A DNA stretch of 64,000 nt from Halopolyspora algeriensis. Its GTDB lineage: Bacteria; Actinomycetota; Actinomycetes; Mycobacteriales; Pseudonocardiaceae. The translations under genes and the position numbers were made by a program. Location of the stretch: positions 1 to 64,000 of the forward strand of contig NZ_QPJC01000007.1 of the NCBI RefSeq assembly GCF_003337235.1. The letters are read 5' to 3'. Of this stretch, positions 34,221 through 46,053 are shown piece by piece; positions within the stretch are counted from its first letter, which is position 1; every line of letters begins with the position of its first letter. Under the pieces are notes generated by a model. It did no database searches. It saw only the letters and a list, made by a program, of their open reading frames with translations, and was not told the origin of the DNA.

Positions 34221-36688
34221 CCGAGGTCGATCTCGGCGCTGATCCCCCAGTCGTGATCCCCGGCCGGGTCATCGAAGACCTGGCGCGCGAACCAGCGATC
34301 GGATTCCTCGGTCAGCATCAGCAGTGCGGGACCTCGCGCGTCGGCGCCGGTGCCGATCTCGTCGTGCTGCTCGAAGTAGTCGTCCAGGGCCGCGGCCCAC
34401 TCCTCGGCATCGAAACCGCTCGCGTGGTCGAGTTCGCCCAGTTCCTCGTGGCAACGCCGGGCGGCGAGCTGCACGCGCCGGAACAGCGCGTTGCGTACCT
34501 GCACCCGGAACGCGCGCGTGTTCGCGGTCAGCCGCCATGTCTCCTCGGCGGCAGGCTCCGGTGTGGCGGATTTCACCGCATCGGGATTGCGCAGGCGTTC
34601 CCACTCGTCCAGCAGGCTGGAATCGACCTGACGCACCAGTTCACCCAGCCATTCGACGAGGTCGCCGAGCTCTTCGGTCTTGGCGTCGTCGGGCACGGTC
34701 TGGCGCAGTGCCTTGTAGACATCGGCCAGGTAGCGCAGTACCAGTCCCTCCGACCGCGCCAGCCCGTAGTGGTTGACGAATTCGACGAAGTTCATCGCTC
34801 GTTCGGACATGTCGCGGGCGACGGACTTCGGCGAGAGCTCGTGCTCGGCCACCCACGGATGCCCCCGCCGGTAGGTCTCGTAGGCCGCTTCCAGCATCTC
34901 CTCGAGCGGCTTCGGATGGGTGATGTCCTCCAGCATCTCCATGCGCTGCTCGTACTCGATGCCCTCGGCCTTCATCTGCGCGACGGCTTCCCCGCGCGCC
35001 TTGAACTGCTGGGCGGACAGGACCTGCCGCGGATCGTCCAGTGTCGACTCGATCACCGAGAGCACGTCGTGGGCGTAGGTCGGCGATTCCGCGTCGAGCA
35101 GCTCGATCGCGGCCAGCGCGAACGGCGACAGTGGCTGGTTGAGCGCGAAGTCGAACTGCAGGTCCATCGTGAGCCGCACCGTGCGTCCCTGCTCGTCGGG
35201 CTCGTCGAGGCGCTCCACCACCCCTGCCGCCAGCAGGGCCCGATAGATGGCGATCGCACGCAGGATGTGCCGCCGCTGGGCGGGCCTGCTCTCGTGGTTG
35301 TCGGTCAGCAGGTGGCGCATCGCCGCGAACGCATCACCCGGCCGGTTGATCACGTTGAGCAGCATGGCGTGGGTGACGCGGAAACTCGACGTCAACGGTT
35401 CGGGCTCGGCCTCGACGAGCTTGTCGAAGGTTTTCTCGTTCCAGGACACGAACCCCTCCGGTGGTTTCTTCTTCACCACCTTGCGACGTTTCTTCGCGTC
35501 GTCGCCCGCCTTGGCCAGCGCTCGCTCGTTTTCGATGATGTGCTCGGGTGCCTGCACCACGACGGAACCCGCCGTGTCGTACCCGGCACGGCCGGCGCGG
35601 CCGGCGAGCTGGTGGAACTCGCGGGCCTTGAGGTGGCGGGTGCGCGTGCCGTCGAACTTCGTCAGGCCGGTCAGCAGCACCGTCCGGATGGGCACGTTGA
35701 TGCCGACGCCGAGAGTGTCGGTACCGCAGATGACCTTGAGCAGTCCCGCCTGCGCGAGTTGCTCGACCAGGCGCCGGTACTTCGGCAGCATCCCGGCGTG
35801 GTGCACGCCGACACCGTGGCGGAGCAGACGCGAGAGGGTCTTGCCGAATCCCGCGGTGAAGCGGAAGTCCCCGATGGCTTCGGCGATGGCGTCGCGCTCG
35901 GCGCGGGTGGCGACGTTCATGCTCACCAGTGCCTGCGCCTGTTCCAGAGCCGAGGCCTGGTTGAAGTACACGATGTAGATCGGTGCCTGGTGACCGGCGA
36001 GCAGTTCCTCGACCGTCTCGTGCAGCGGGGTCATGGCATAGCGGAACGTCAGCGGGACCGGCCGCTCGGCGGAACTGACCACGGCCGTCTCACGACCCGT
36101 GCGCCGGGTGAGGTCCTTCTCGAAGTGACTGACGTCACCGAGCGTGGCCGACATGAGCACGAACTGCACCTGCGGCAGTTCCAGCAGGGGTACCTGCCAG
36201 GCCCAACCGCGTTCCGGCTCGGCGTAGAAGTGGAACTCGTCCATGACGACCTGGCCGACCTCGGCACGCGCACCGTCGCGCAGGGCGATGTTGGCCAGGA
36301 TCTCGGCGGTGCAGCAGATGATGGGGGCATCGGCGTTGACGCTGCTGTCCCCGGTCAGCATCCCGACGTTGTCGGCGCCGAACACGTCGACCAGCGCGAA
36401 GAACTTCTCCGAAACGAGCGCCTTGATGGGCGCGGTGTAGAAACTGCGCTGCTTGCCGGCCAGTGCCGTGAAATGCGCCCCGACGGCGACGAGGCTCTTG
36501 CCGGAGCCGGTGGGCGTGCTCACGATCACGTTGGCCCCGGACACGGCCTCCATCAGCGCCTCCTCCTGCGCTGGATAGAGCTCGATGTCCTGCTCGCTCG
36601 TCCACGTCACGAAGGCGTCGAGCAGAGCGTCAGGGGCGGGATCGGGGGTGTCCGGGAGCTGGTCGGTAAGCGTCATCGCATCTTTCAT
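34163..36688 (-). CDS. Ski2-like DEAD/DEAH-box RNA helicase (DUF3516)
   Basis: 841 aa. Helicase motifs are seen in order: Q-motif-like YPAQEEAL, Walker A TPTGSGKS (58-65), DEFH in place of DExH, SATLG, the C-terminal RecA motifs with CGTDTLGVGINVPIRT, and motif VI HQLAGRAGRAGYD. The C-terminal third (from about 480) is the DUF3516-type helical part that actinobacterial members share. It unwinds RNA with ATP and is probably involved in RNA turnover. The last 18 codons are duplicated at 33444-33502. It starts at ATG 36688, or ATG five codons in. Confidence 0.92.
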   Translation of the reverse strand: MKDAMTLTDQLPDTPDPAPDALLDAFVTWTSEQDIELYPAQEEALMEAVSGANVIVSTPTGSGKSLVAVGAHFTALAGKQRSFYTAPIKALVSEKFFALVDVFGADNVGMLTGDSSVNADAPIICCTAEILANIALRDGARAEVGQVVMDEFHFYAEPERGWAWQVPLLELPQVQFVLMSATLGDVSHFEKDLTRRTGRETAVVSSAERPVPLTFRYAMTPLHETVEELLAGHQAPIYIVYFNQASALEQAQALVSMNVATRAERDAIAEAIGDFRFTAGFGKTLSRLLRHGVGVHHAGMLPKYRRLVEQLAQAGLLKVICGTDTLGVGINVPIRTVLLTGLTKFDGTRTRHLKAREFHQLAGRAGRAGYDTAGSVVVQAPEHIIENERALAKAGDDAKKRRKVVKKKPPEGFVSWNEKTFDKLVEAEPEPLTSSFRVTHAMLLNVINRPGDAFAAMRHLLTDNHESRPAQRRHILRAIAIYRALLAAGVVERLDEPDEQGRTVRLTMDLQFDFALNQPLSPFALAAIELLDAESPTYAHDVLSVIESTLDDPRQVLSAQQFKARGEAVAQMKAEGIEYEQRMEMLEDITHPKPLEEMLEAAYETYRRGHPWVAEHELSPKSVARDMSERAMNFVEFVNHYGLARSEGLVLRYLADVYKALRQTVPDDAKTEELGDLVEWLGELVRQVDSSLLDEWERLRNPDAVKSATPEPAAEETWRLTANTRAFRVQVRNALFRRVQLAARRCHEELGELDHASGFDAEEWAAALDDYFEQHDEIGTGADARGPALLMLTEESDRWFARQVFDDPAGDHDWGISAEIDLGASDEAGTPVIRVTAVDQL

Positions 36689-36980
36689 CGTCCCTGCTCA
36701 CCTCCGGCCGACAGCAGGCGGGGTACCCGCGGCGCCGCACGGGAGCCGGATCGCCGGCGGCCGCGGCGTATTCGACATGTACGAGCAGGCACGGCGCCGG
36801 ATAATGCGACCGGTGCCGGTATCGATGATTACCGCCGTGGCCGCGGGCGTGATCGGCAAAGCCCCACGGCCGAGATGAATCGATCGGCGAACACGGTCCG
36901 GGCTGTGCTGCCGTATCGTGAAGTGTTCCGCCTTTGGCGGATCGCCGGTTGGTTGTCGAGGAACGCCGAACGGAGGCGAG

Positions 36981-37400
36981 GTGCACGAGCAGGTGCCCTG
37001 GGCGGGTGTGATCATCGTGGCGGTAACGATGGTCGGCGGTGCAGTGCTCGTACACCAGGTGGTTCGACGCGCATCGGACGGTCGCCTCCGCCGCAACCAC
37101 TTCGCCGGCATCCGAACTCCGTCCACGATGGCGAGCGAGTCGGCCTGGATCGCCGGCCACCGAGCAGCACGCCGGGCAACCGATCTCGGGGCCGGGGGCA
37201 TGGGACTTGCCGGTGTGATCGTTCTCGGGTTGCGAGACCCGTGGCCCTTCCTGATCACGACACTGCTGGGGGCTGTGTGGGTGCTTTTCTGGGTCTTCGT
37301 CAGCGCACGCCACGCCGGCAAGGCAGCCCGGTCGGCCTCCGACATCGCGGAGACAACGACGGTGCCGGCACACCGGAATCGGCACGATCAGTCCCGTTGA
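36981..37400 (+). CDS. SdpI-family membrane protein
   Basis: 139 aa with three to four membrane segments (about 5-24, 68-85, 90-108). The SdpI signature is present between them: RRNHFAGIRTPSTMASESAW and HRAARRA. In Bacillus SdpI is an immunity protein and signal transducer; in actinomycetes the role of these short homologues is unknown. GTG 36981 has GGAGG 6 nt upstream. A CCGCC-TTT-GGCGG hairpin at 36929-36941 lies in its leader. Confidence 0.82.
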   Translation: MHEQVPWAGVIIVAVTMVGGAVLVHQVVRRASDGRLRRNHFAGIRTPSTMASESAWIAGHRAARRATDLGAGGMGLAGVIVLGLRDPWPFLITTLLGAVWVLFWVFVSARHAGKAARSASDIAETTTVPAHRNRHDQSR

Positions 37401-37536
37401 CGCTTCGGGGAAACAATCTCGGTCGAACACCGACCGGACATAAACCGCTGTCCGACAAGGCATCGTCGCCTGTGCGACCTGCATCACACCCCTGATGTCT
37501 CTCGGTGGATCGACCAGCGGCCTACCATCGGCTCCC

Positions 37537-39470
37537 ATGACGGCGTCCCAGCACTCAGCGTCGAGCAGCGGTCGATCCGAACTCGCCCTCATGGAAGGGT
37601 TCGAGATGCCGACTCACGAGCAGTGGCAGCAGCAGGTGGAAAAGGTCTTGCGCAAGTCCGGCCTGCTCGCCGAAGGAGCACCGACCCCCGCTGCGCCGGA
37701 AACCCTCCTGGCCGAGACCACGCACGACGGAATCACCGTGCAACCGCTGTACACGGCGGACCGGGACGTTCCGCAGGCCGGCGTCCCGGGGCTGGCTCCC
37801 TTCGTACGGGGCAGCCGAGCGGACGGCTGTGTCGCCGGAGGCTGGGACGTACGCCAGTGTCACGCTCACCCGGACGCGGCAGCGACCAACCGGGAGATAC
37901 TGGCGGATCTGGCCGGCGGCGCGTCCTCGGTCTGGCTGCGGCTGGGGCGATCCGGCACGACCGTGGAAGACCTCCCCGATGCCCTGCACGGCGTGCACCT
38001 GGACATGGCCGGTGTCGTCCTGGACGCCGACGAGCACTTCGGGGAAGCCGCCGAGGCGCTGCTGAAGCTGGCCGCCGAGGAGGAGGTCCGGCCGAGCGCG
38101 CTGCGCGGGAACCTCGGCGCGGACCCGATCAGCGTGCACGCACGCACGGGGCAGGCCGCCGACCACGCTCCCGTCATCGACCTGGCACGTCGCTGCGCCG
38201 AGTCCTACACCGGGCTGCACGCGATCACCGTGGACGGTTTGCCCCACCACGATGCGGGTGGCTCCGACGCCGACGAACTCGGCTGCTCGATGGCGGCCGG
38301 AGTCACCTACCTGCGTCTGCTGACGGCACCCGCCCCGGCCGGGGCCGGGTTGGACATCGACACGGCAGCCGGGCTGCTGGAGTTCCGCTACGCGGCCACC
38401 GTCGACCAGTTCCTCACCATCGCCAAGCTCCGCGCGGCACGCCGGATGTGGGAGCGGATCCTGCGCGCCTGCGGCGCCTCCGAGCCCGCCCGCGCCCAAG
38501 TCCAGCATGCGGTCACCTCCTCGGCGATGCTCACGCAACGGGACCCCTGGGTGAACATGCTGCGCACGACGATCGCCGCCTTCGCGGCCGGAGTCGGTGG
38601 CGCCCGGGCCGTGACGGTGCAGCCCTTCGATGCCGCGCTCGGGCTGCCGGACGGCTTCTCCCGGCGGATGGCCCGCAACACCCAGTCGCTGCTGCTGGAG
38701 GAGTCGCACCTGGCACAGGTGATCGACCCGGCCGGCGGCTCCTACTACGTCGAGCAACTCACCGACGACCTCGCCCGAACCGGGTGGGAGTGGTTCCAGC
38801 GCATCGAGGCGGCAGGCGGCATGTCCGCCGCGCTGGATTCGGGACTGGTCGCCGACACGCTCGCGGCGACCTGGTCGCAACGGCAGGAGTCGATCGCCGA
38901 CCGCAGCGATCCGATCACCGGGGTCAGCGAGTTCCCGGACCTCGACGAGACACCGCTGCGTCGCGATCCCGCACCGGAATCCGGTGACGAGCACAAGGCG
39001 CGGAACGCGCTGCCCCGCCATCGCTACGCCGAGGACTACGAGCGCTTGCGCGACGCCGCAGACCGGCACCTGGCCGAATCCGGCAGGCGCCCCCGGGTCT
39101 TTCTGGCCACGCTCGGCTCGTTGGCCGCGTACAACGCGCGCGCCTCCTTCGCGCGGAACCTGTTCGCGGCGGGCGGCATCGAAGCACCGGAAGCCGGAGT
39201 CACCGAATCCACCCGGGAACTCGTGAACGCCTTCACCGAGTCCGGTACCTCGCTGGTGTGCCTGTGCTCTGCGGACAAGGTCTACGCCGAACGCGCGGAA
39301 GACGCCGCCCAGGCCCTCAAGCAGGCCGGTGCGAGCGTGGTGCTGCTCGCCGGTGCCCCCCAGGATCCACCACCCGCCGGTGTGGACGGCTTCGTGCACA
39401 CCGGCGGCAACGCGCTGGAAATTCTGACCGACATCCACCGCAGGTGGGGATCAGCGAACGGAGCGAAGCA

Positions 39471-39474
<4 letters not shown>
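37537..39474 (+). CDS. mutA: Methylmalonyl-CoA mutase small (beta) subunit
   Basis: 645 aa. The TIM-barrel half resembles MutB ([56 protein letters not shown]), and so does the cobalamin-fold half. The D-x-H-x-x-G cobalamin motif is missing, and this subunit is catalytically silent in known heterodimers. It pairs with MutB for methylmalonyl-CoA to succinyl-CoA isomerisation. The start is ATG 37537 (ATG 37591 possible). The stop overlaps mutB in ATGA. Confidence 0.93.
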
Positions 39475-41711
<2,237 letters not shown>

Positions 41712-41732
41712 CAGGCAGGTCGGTCGAGAGTC

Positions 41733-42719
41733 ATGCCACGCACCATCGACGTCGACGAGTACGCCAAGGGCGTCCTGGCCGGTTCCCGCACCAAGCTCGC
41801 CCAGGCGATCACGCTGGTGGAGTCCACTCGCGCCGATCACCGTGCACGGGCGCAGGAGCTGCTCGTCGAACTCCTGCCGCATTCCGGGGGCGCGCACCGC
41901 GTCGGGATCACCGGCGTGCCCGGGGTGGGCAAGTCGACGTTCATCGAGTCGCTGGGCACGATGCTCACCGCAGCCGGGCACCGGGTGGCGGTGCTGGCCG
42001 TGGACCCCTCGTCCAGTCGCAGTGGTGGCAGCATCCTCGGCGACAAGACCAGGATGGCCACGCTGGCCGCCGATCCGTCGGCGTTCGTACGCCCCTCCCC
42101 CACGGCCGGAACGCTCGGCGGGGTCGCCCGCGCCACCCGCGAGACCATCGTGCTCATGGAGGCGGCCGGGTTCGACGTCGTGCTCGTGGAGACCGTCGGG
42201 GTGGGGCAGTCCGAGATCACCGTGGCGGGCATGGTCGACTGCTTTCTCATGTTGACCCTGGCCCGCACCGGCGACCAGCTTCAGGGAATCAAGAAGGGCG
42301 TGCTGGAGCTGGCGGACCTGGTCGCGGTCAACAAGGCCGACGGCCCGCACGAGACCGACGCCCGCAAGGCCGCCCGCGAACTGCGGGGGGCTTTGCGGCT
42401 GCTCACCCCGGCCGGGGCTTCGTGGAAGCCACCCGTGTTGACCTGCAGCGGCTTGAACGGCACCGGCCTCGACTCCCTGTGGGAGCAGATCGAACTGCAC
42501 CGCGCCACGCTGACCGAAACCGGCGAGCTCGCGGAGAAGCGCAGCCGCCAGCAGGTGGACTGGACATGGTCCCTGGTGCGCGACCAGCTCATGAGCGAAC
42601 TGATGCAGCATTCCGGAGTCCGCGACGTGCTCGGCGAGGTGGAACGGCAGGTGCGCGACGGCGAGCTCACCGCGAGTCTGGCCGCCGAACGCCTCCTCGA
42701 CACCTTCCGCGGGCGCTGA
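41733..42719 (+). CDS. meaB: MeaB GTPase, chaperone of methylmalonyl-CoA mutase
   Basis: 328 aa G3E P-loop GTPase. Walker A is GVPGVGKST (about residue 60). [19 protein letters not shown] is the family signature, [10 protein letters not shown] lies in switch II, and NKAD is the base-recognition motif. MeaB (ArgK) gates cofactor loading and protects the mutase from inactivation. It is the third gene of the mutA-mutB-meaB operon. Confidence 0.95.
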   Translation: MPRTIDVDEYAKGVLAGSRTKLAQAITLVESTRADHRARAQELLVELLPHSGGAHRVGITGVPGVGKSTFIESLGTMLTAAGHRVAVLAVDPSSSRSGGSILGDKTRMATLAADPSAFVRPSPTAGTLGGVARATRETIVLMEAAGFDVVLVETVGVGQSEITVAGMVDCFLMLTLARTGDQLQGIKKGVLELADLVAVNKADGPHETDARKAARELRGALRLLTPAGASWKPPVLTCSGLNGTGLDSLWEQIELHRATLTETGELAEKRSRQQVDWTWSLVRDQLMSELMQHSGVRDVLGEVERQVRDGELTASLAAERLLDTFRGR

Positions 42720-42751
42720 TCTGGCCGCGGCGCCGCGCCGCCCGGTGCGCT

Positions 42752-43450
42752 TCAGCCGATTTCGGTGAGCAGCTGCTGCATGGTGGCGATCTCGTCGCGC
42801 TGGGAGGCGATCACGTCCTTGGCCATGGAGCGCACCTGCGGATCGGTCCCCTTCGTGAGGAGATCCTCCGCCATCGTCACCGCGCCCTCGTGGTGCCGGC
42901 TCATGAGCCGCAGGAACAACCGATCGAACTCCGTACCGGAGGACCCCTTCAACCGGTCCAACTGCTCCCGGGTGGCCATGCCCATCATGCGCTTGTGGCG
43001 GGCGTCGACGTGATAATCGGTCACCGGCTGCAGATCATTGCGTTTCAGCCACGCCTGCATCATGTCGATCTCGGCCTGCTGCGCCCCGCCGATACGTTCG
43101 GCCAGTCCTCGGACGCGAGGATTTTTCGCACGGGCGGGCGCCATGTCCGTCATGGTCAGAGCCTGCCGATGGTGGGGGATCATCATCCGGATGTAGTCGA
43201 TCCCGGCCTCGGACGGCTCGGCCTGCTCCGCGCCCAGTTCGGCCATCTCGGCGGAACCGGCCACCCGCGGTTCGTCACCCGGCGCTCCGGGCAGCACCAC
43301 CGGTGCCTGCGAGGAACTCGGCTGCCCGGTGTCGGTGGAGGCAGCGCCGGTGGACCCCGTGCTCGTGCAGCCGTTCAGGACCGTCACGGACATCGCGACG
43401 GCTGCGGCCACCGCCAGGGCACGGCTCGCCACCACACGGGATTGACGCAT
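42752..43450 (-). CDS. DUF305 lipoprotein
   Basis: 232 aa. The signal peptide ends in a lipobox (VTVLNGC), so Cys28 is likely lipidated. A Ser/Thr-rich linker (to about 60) is followed by the helical DUF305 domain with two H-H motifs: MIPHHRQALTM near the start and SRHHEGAVTM toward the end. Met- and His-rich surfaces suggest copper or another metal, though the function is unproven. It starts at ATG 43450 and is convergent with meaB. Confidence 0.9.
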   Translation of the reverse strand: MRQSRVVASRALAVAAAVAMSVTVLNGCTSTGSTGAASTDTGQPSSSQAPVVLPGAPGDEPRVAGSAEMAELGAEQAEPSEAGIDYIRMMIPHHRQALTMTDMAPARAKNPRVRGLAERIGGAQQAEIDMMQAWLKRNDLQPVTDYHVDARHKRMMGMATREQLDRLKGSSGTEFDRLFLRLMSRHHEGAVTMAEDLLTKGTDPQVRSMAKDVIASQRDEIATMQQLLTEIG

Positions 43451-43603
43451 CGATTCTCCGTCTCGCCGCGGACAGGACTCGGCGGCAGTAAACCAGAATC
43501 CGAGTGCCCGAAATACCTCCATTGAGCGGATTGGCCCCGAGATCGACGAACAACATACTGGATCCTCGCAACACGCCGACGCCCGACCGGCATCGCCGGT
43601 CAG

Positions 43604-45151
43604 GTGTCGACCCATCGATCCGGAACATGGAGTGTGGTGGTCTTGACTTCGAGATCTCGCCCTACAGGCGGGAGAGGGCGCGGGCGGAGGTCGGCGGTCG
43701 CCGTCGGGGTGACATCCCTGGTCGCAGGCCTGCTGTTCGCCGCCCCCTCGGCTGCGACACCTCCGGCCAACCAGCCGGAGGAGAACTCTCGGGCGACGGC
43801 TGCCGCTCAGAACGACCGCAAGGTTCTCATGAGCGAGAACATGGAGCACGTCGCCAACGTGCCCAAGCAGGCGCCGTTCGACAAGCAAAGCTCCTTCGGC
43901 AGCGACATCGCCTTCAAAAAGCACTACGCCTTCGTGGGCAACTACAACGGGTTCACGGTGTACAACATCGCCAACCCGCGCAAGCCACGCGTGATCAGTC
44001 AGGTCGTCTGCCCCGGCGGACAGGGCGACGTCTCGGTCTCGGGGGGCCTGCTGTTCCTCTCGACCGACTACCCGCGCACGAACGACACCTGCACGAGCGA
44101 ACCGACCGACAGTGCCGACCCCAACGGGTGGCAGGGCATGAAGGTCTTCGACATCAGCAATCCGCGCAAGCCGAGCTACGTCTCGTCGGTCGCCACGTCC
44201 TGCGGCTCGCACACCCACACGCTGGTGCCGGACAAGGCGGGCCAGGCTGCCTACCTCTACATCTCCTCCTACGGCCCCTCGGAAAAATTCCCGGCCTGCC
44301 AACCCCCGCACGACAAGATCTCGATCGTCAAGGTTCCCTACGCCGACCCGGCCTCACCGACCCTCGTCGACGCGCCGGTGCTGTTCCCCGAGGGTGGTAA
44401 CCCCGGCAACGACAGCACCAGTGCCACCACCGGGTGCCACGACATCACCGTCTTCCCGTCGAAGGACCTGGCGGCAGGCGCCTGCATGGGTGACGGCATC
44501 CTGATGGACATCTCCGATCGGGAGGCGCCGCGCGTCATCGAGCGGGTCCGCGACGACGAGAACTTCGCGTTCTGGCACTCGGCGACCTTCAACAACGACG
44601 GCACCAAGGTGGTCTTCACCGACGAACTCGGTGGGGGCGGTGCCGCGACCTGCAACGAGGCCATCGGGCCGAAGCGGGGTGCCGACGGCGTCTACGACAT
44701 CGTGGGGACCGGGGACAACCGGACACTGAAGTTCCGCAGTTACTTCAAGATCCCGCGCCACCAGGCCGACACGGAGAACTGCGTGGCGCACAACGGGTCC
44801 CTGATCCCCGTCGAGGGACGCGACATCATGGTGCAGGCGTGGTATCAGGGCGGCGTCTCGGTGTGGGACTTCACCGACTCGGCCAATCCGACCGAGATCG
44901 CCTACTTCGACCGCACCCCGTTCGACACGGAGCAGATGCAGATCGCCGGACCGTGGTCGGCGTACTACTACAACGGCTACATCTACTCCAGCGGGATCCA
45001 GGAAGGACTCGACGTCCTGAAGCTGCACGATCCCAGGACGGGCAACGCGGACAAGGTGCGGTTCAAGCAGTTCAACCCGCAGACCCAGCCGGTTTACCAG
45101 GGCCATCCGTCCACCGGCTCGAACGCCGGGAGCACATCGGGCGGCATGTGA
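43604..45151 (+). CDS. Secreted LVIVD-repeat beta-propeller protein
   Basis: 515 aa. A twin-arginine-poor but basic N-terminus (RGRGRRS) with hydrophobic segment AVAVGVTSLVAGLLFAAPSA forms the signal peptide, cleaved near residue 50. The mature part repeats strand units typical of LVIVD proteins: GFTVYNIANPRKPRVIS, GMKVFDISNPRKPSYVSS and ILMDISDREAPRVIE, about every 80-100 residues. Ligand and function are unknown; it is extracellular. Start sites are ambiguous: GTG 43604 is given, and GTG 43634/43637 or TTG 43643 are nearer an SD-like GGAG. Confidence 0.8.
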   Translation: MSTHRSGTWSVVVLTSRSRPTGGRGRGRRSAVAVGVTSLVAGLLFAAPSAATPPANQPEENSRATAAAQNDRKVLMSENMEHVANVPKQAPFDKQSSFGSDIAFKKHYAFVGNYNGFTVYNIANPRKPRVISQVVCPGGQGDVSVSGGLLFLSTDYPRTNDTCTSEPTDSADPNGWQGMKVFDISNPRKPSYVSSVATSCGSHTHTLVPDKAGQAAYLYISSYGPSEKFPACQPPHDKISIVKVPYADPASPTLVDAPVLFPEGGNPGNDSTSATTGCHDITVFPSKDLAAGACMGDGILMDISDREAPRVIERVRDDENFAFWHSATFNNDGTKVVFTDELGGGGAATCNEAIGPKRGADGVYDIVGTGDNRTLKFRSYFKIPRHQADTENCVAHNGSLIPVEGRDIMVQAWYQGGVSVWDFTDSANPTEIAYFDRTPFDTEQMQIAGPWSAYYYNGYIYSSGIQEGLDVLKLHDPRTGNADKVRFKQFNPQTQPVYQGHPSTGSNAGSTSGGM

Positions 45152-45174
45152 GCAACACCCGAACACACGTCGAG

Positions 45175-45211
45175 CGGCCCCGCGAGAACCATCACTCTCG
45201 CGGGGCCGTTT
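45175..45211 (+). terminator. Terminator after the LVIVD gene
   Basis: CGGCCCCGCGAGA (45175-45187) pairs with TCTCGCGGGGCCG (45196-45208), a perfect 13-bp stem with an 8-nt loop, followed by TTT. Confidence 0.85.
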
Positions 45212-45321
45212 GCCGCCCCGCATCCGACGCGGCGTTTCGGTGCGGCCCGCAACGGGTAAGAACCGGCACAGTTGTGGTGACGGATCCTTCCCGATCCTTC
45301 CCGAGAGCGAAAAGGTGCCGC

Positions 45322-46017
45322 GTGACCGAAGCGAACCCGCATCAGAACGTGACCTTCACCAGCAACGGCGAGACCGCGCACGGCTACCTCGCCGTCCCCG
45401 CATCCGGACAGGGGCCGGGTGTCCTGGTCATTCAGGAGTGGTGGGGCCTGACCGATCACGTCGCCGACGTCACCGACCGGTTCGCCGCCGAAGGTTTCGT
45501 GGCACTCGCCCCCGACCTCTACGGTGGACGGACCACACACGACTCCGGGCAAGCGGCGACGATGATGAACAACCTGCCGGTGGAGCGGGCCGCCCGCGAT
45601 CTGTCCGGAGCGATCGATCACCTGCTCGCCCACCCCGCCGTGGTCGGTACGTCCGTGGGGGCGGTCGGCTTCTGCATGGGAGGCAAGTTCGTCCTGGTCA
45701 TGGCCGCTCGGGAAGGCAACCGGATCGGAGCTGCCGTGCCGTTCTACGGTCTCCCCTCGATCGAGGAGACCGACTTCTCCCACCTGACCGCCCCGGTGCT
45801 CGGTCACTACGGCGAGCACGACCGTTCCGTGACTCCCGAAGCCGTGGACGGCCTCAGGGCCCGGATCACAGCCGATTCCGAAGTCACCCCCCACATCCAC
45901 TTCTACCCGGCGGGCCATGCCTTCTTCAATGACAGCAACCCCTCCACCCACCACGAGGAGTCGGCCCGGACGGCGTGGACACGCACCCTCGAATTCCTGC
46001 GCACACACCTGAGCTGA
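45322..46017 (+). CDS. Dienelactone hydrolase-family protein
   Basis: 231 aa alpha/beta hydrolase. The nucleophile elbow is GFCMGGKF, with the Cys typical of dienelactone hydrolases. The Asp is in GEHDRSVTPEA and the His in GHAFFND. GVLVIQEWWGLTDHVADVTDRFA is the family N-terminal signature. It hydrolyses lactones or esters in the cytosol, perhaps in aromatic catabolism, though no such genes are adjacent. It starts at GTG 45322. Confidence 0.9.
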   Translation: MTEANPHQNVTFTSNGETAHGYLAVPASGQGPGVLVIQEWWGLTDHVADVTDRFAAEGFVALAPDLYGGRTTHDSGQAATMMNNLPVERAARDLSGAIDHLLAHPAVVGTSVGAVGFCMGGKFVLVMAAREGNRIGAAVPFYGLPSIEETDFSHLTAPVLGHYGEHDRSVTPEAVDGLRARITADSEVTPHIHFYPAGHAFFNDSNPSTHHEESARTAWTRTLEFLRTHLS

Positions 46018-46053
46018 GGCACACGCCCGGTTCGGCAGGGCGCTTCGGTGGAT

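Noticed and set aside
34094-37495. A 1133-codon plus-strand frame opposite the helicase
   Set aside because: Shadow of the helicase gene, low-complexity, spanning an intergenic region and the SdpI-like gene.
37401-37536. Possible B12 riboswitch before mutA
   Set aside because: No B12-box-like sequence or suitable long folded leader is seen; the gap is only 136 nt.
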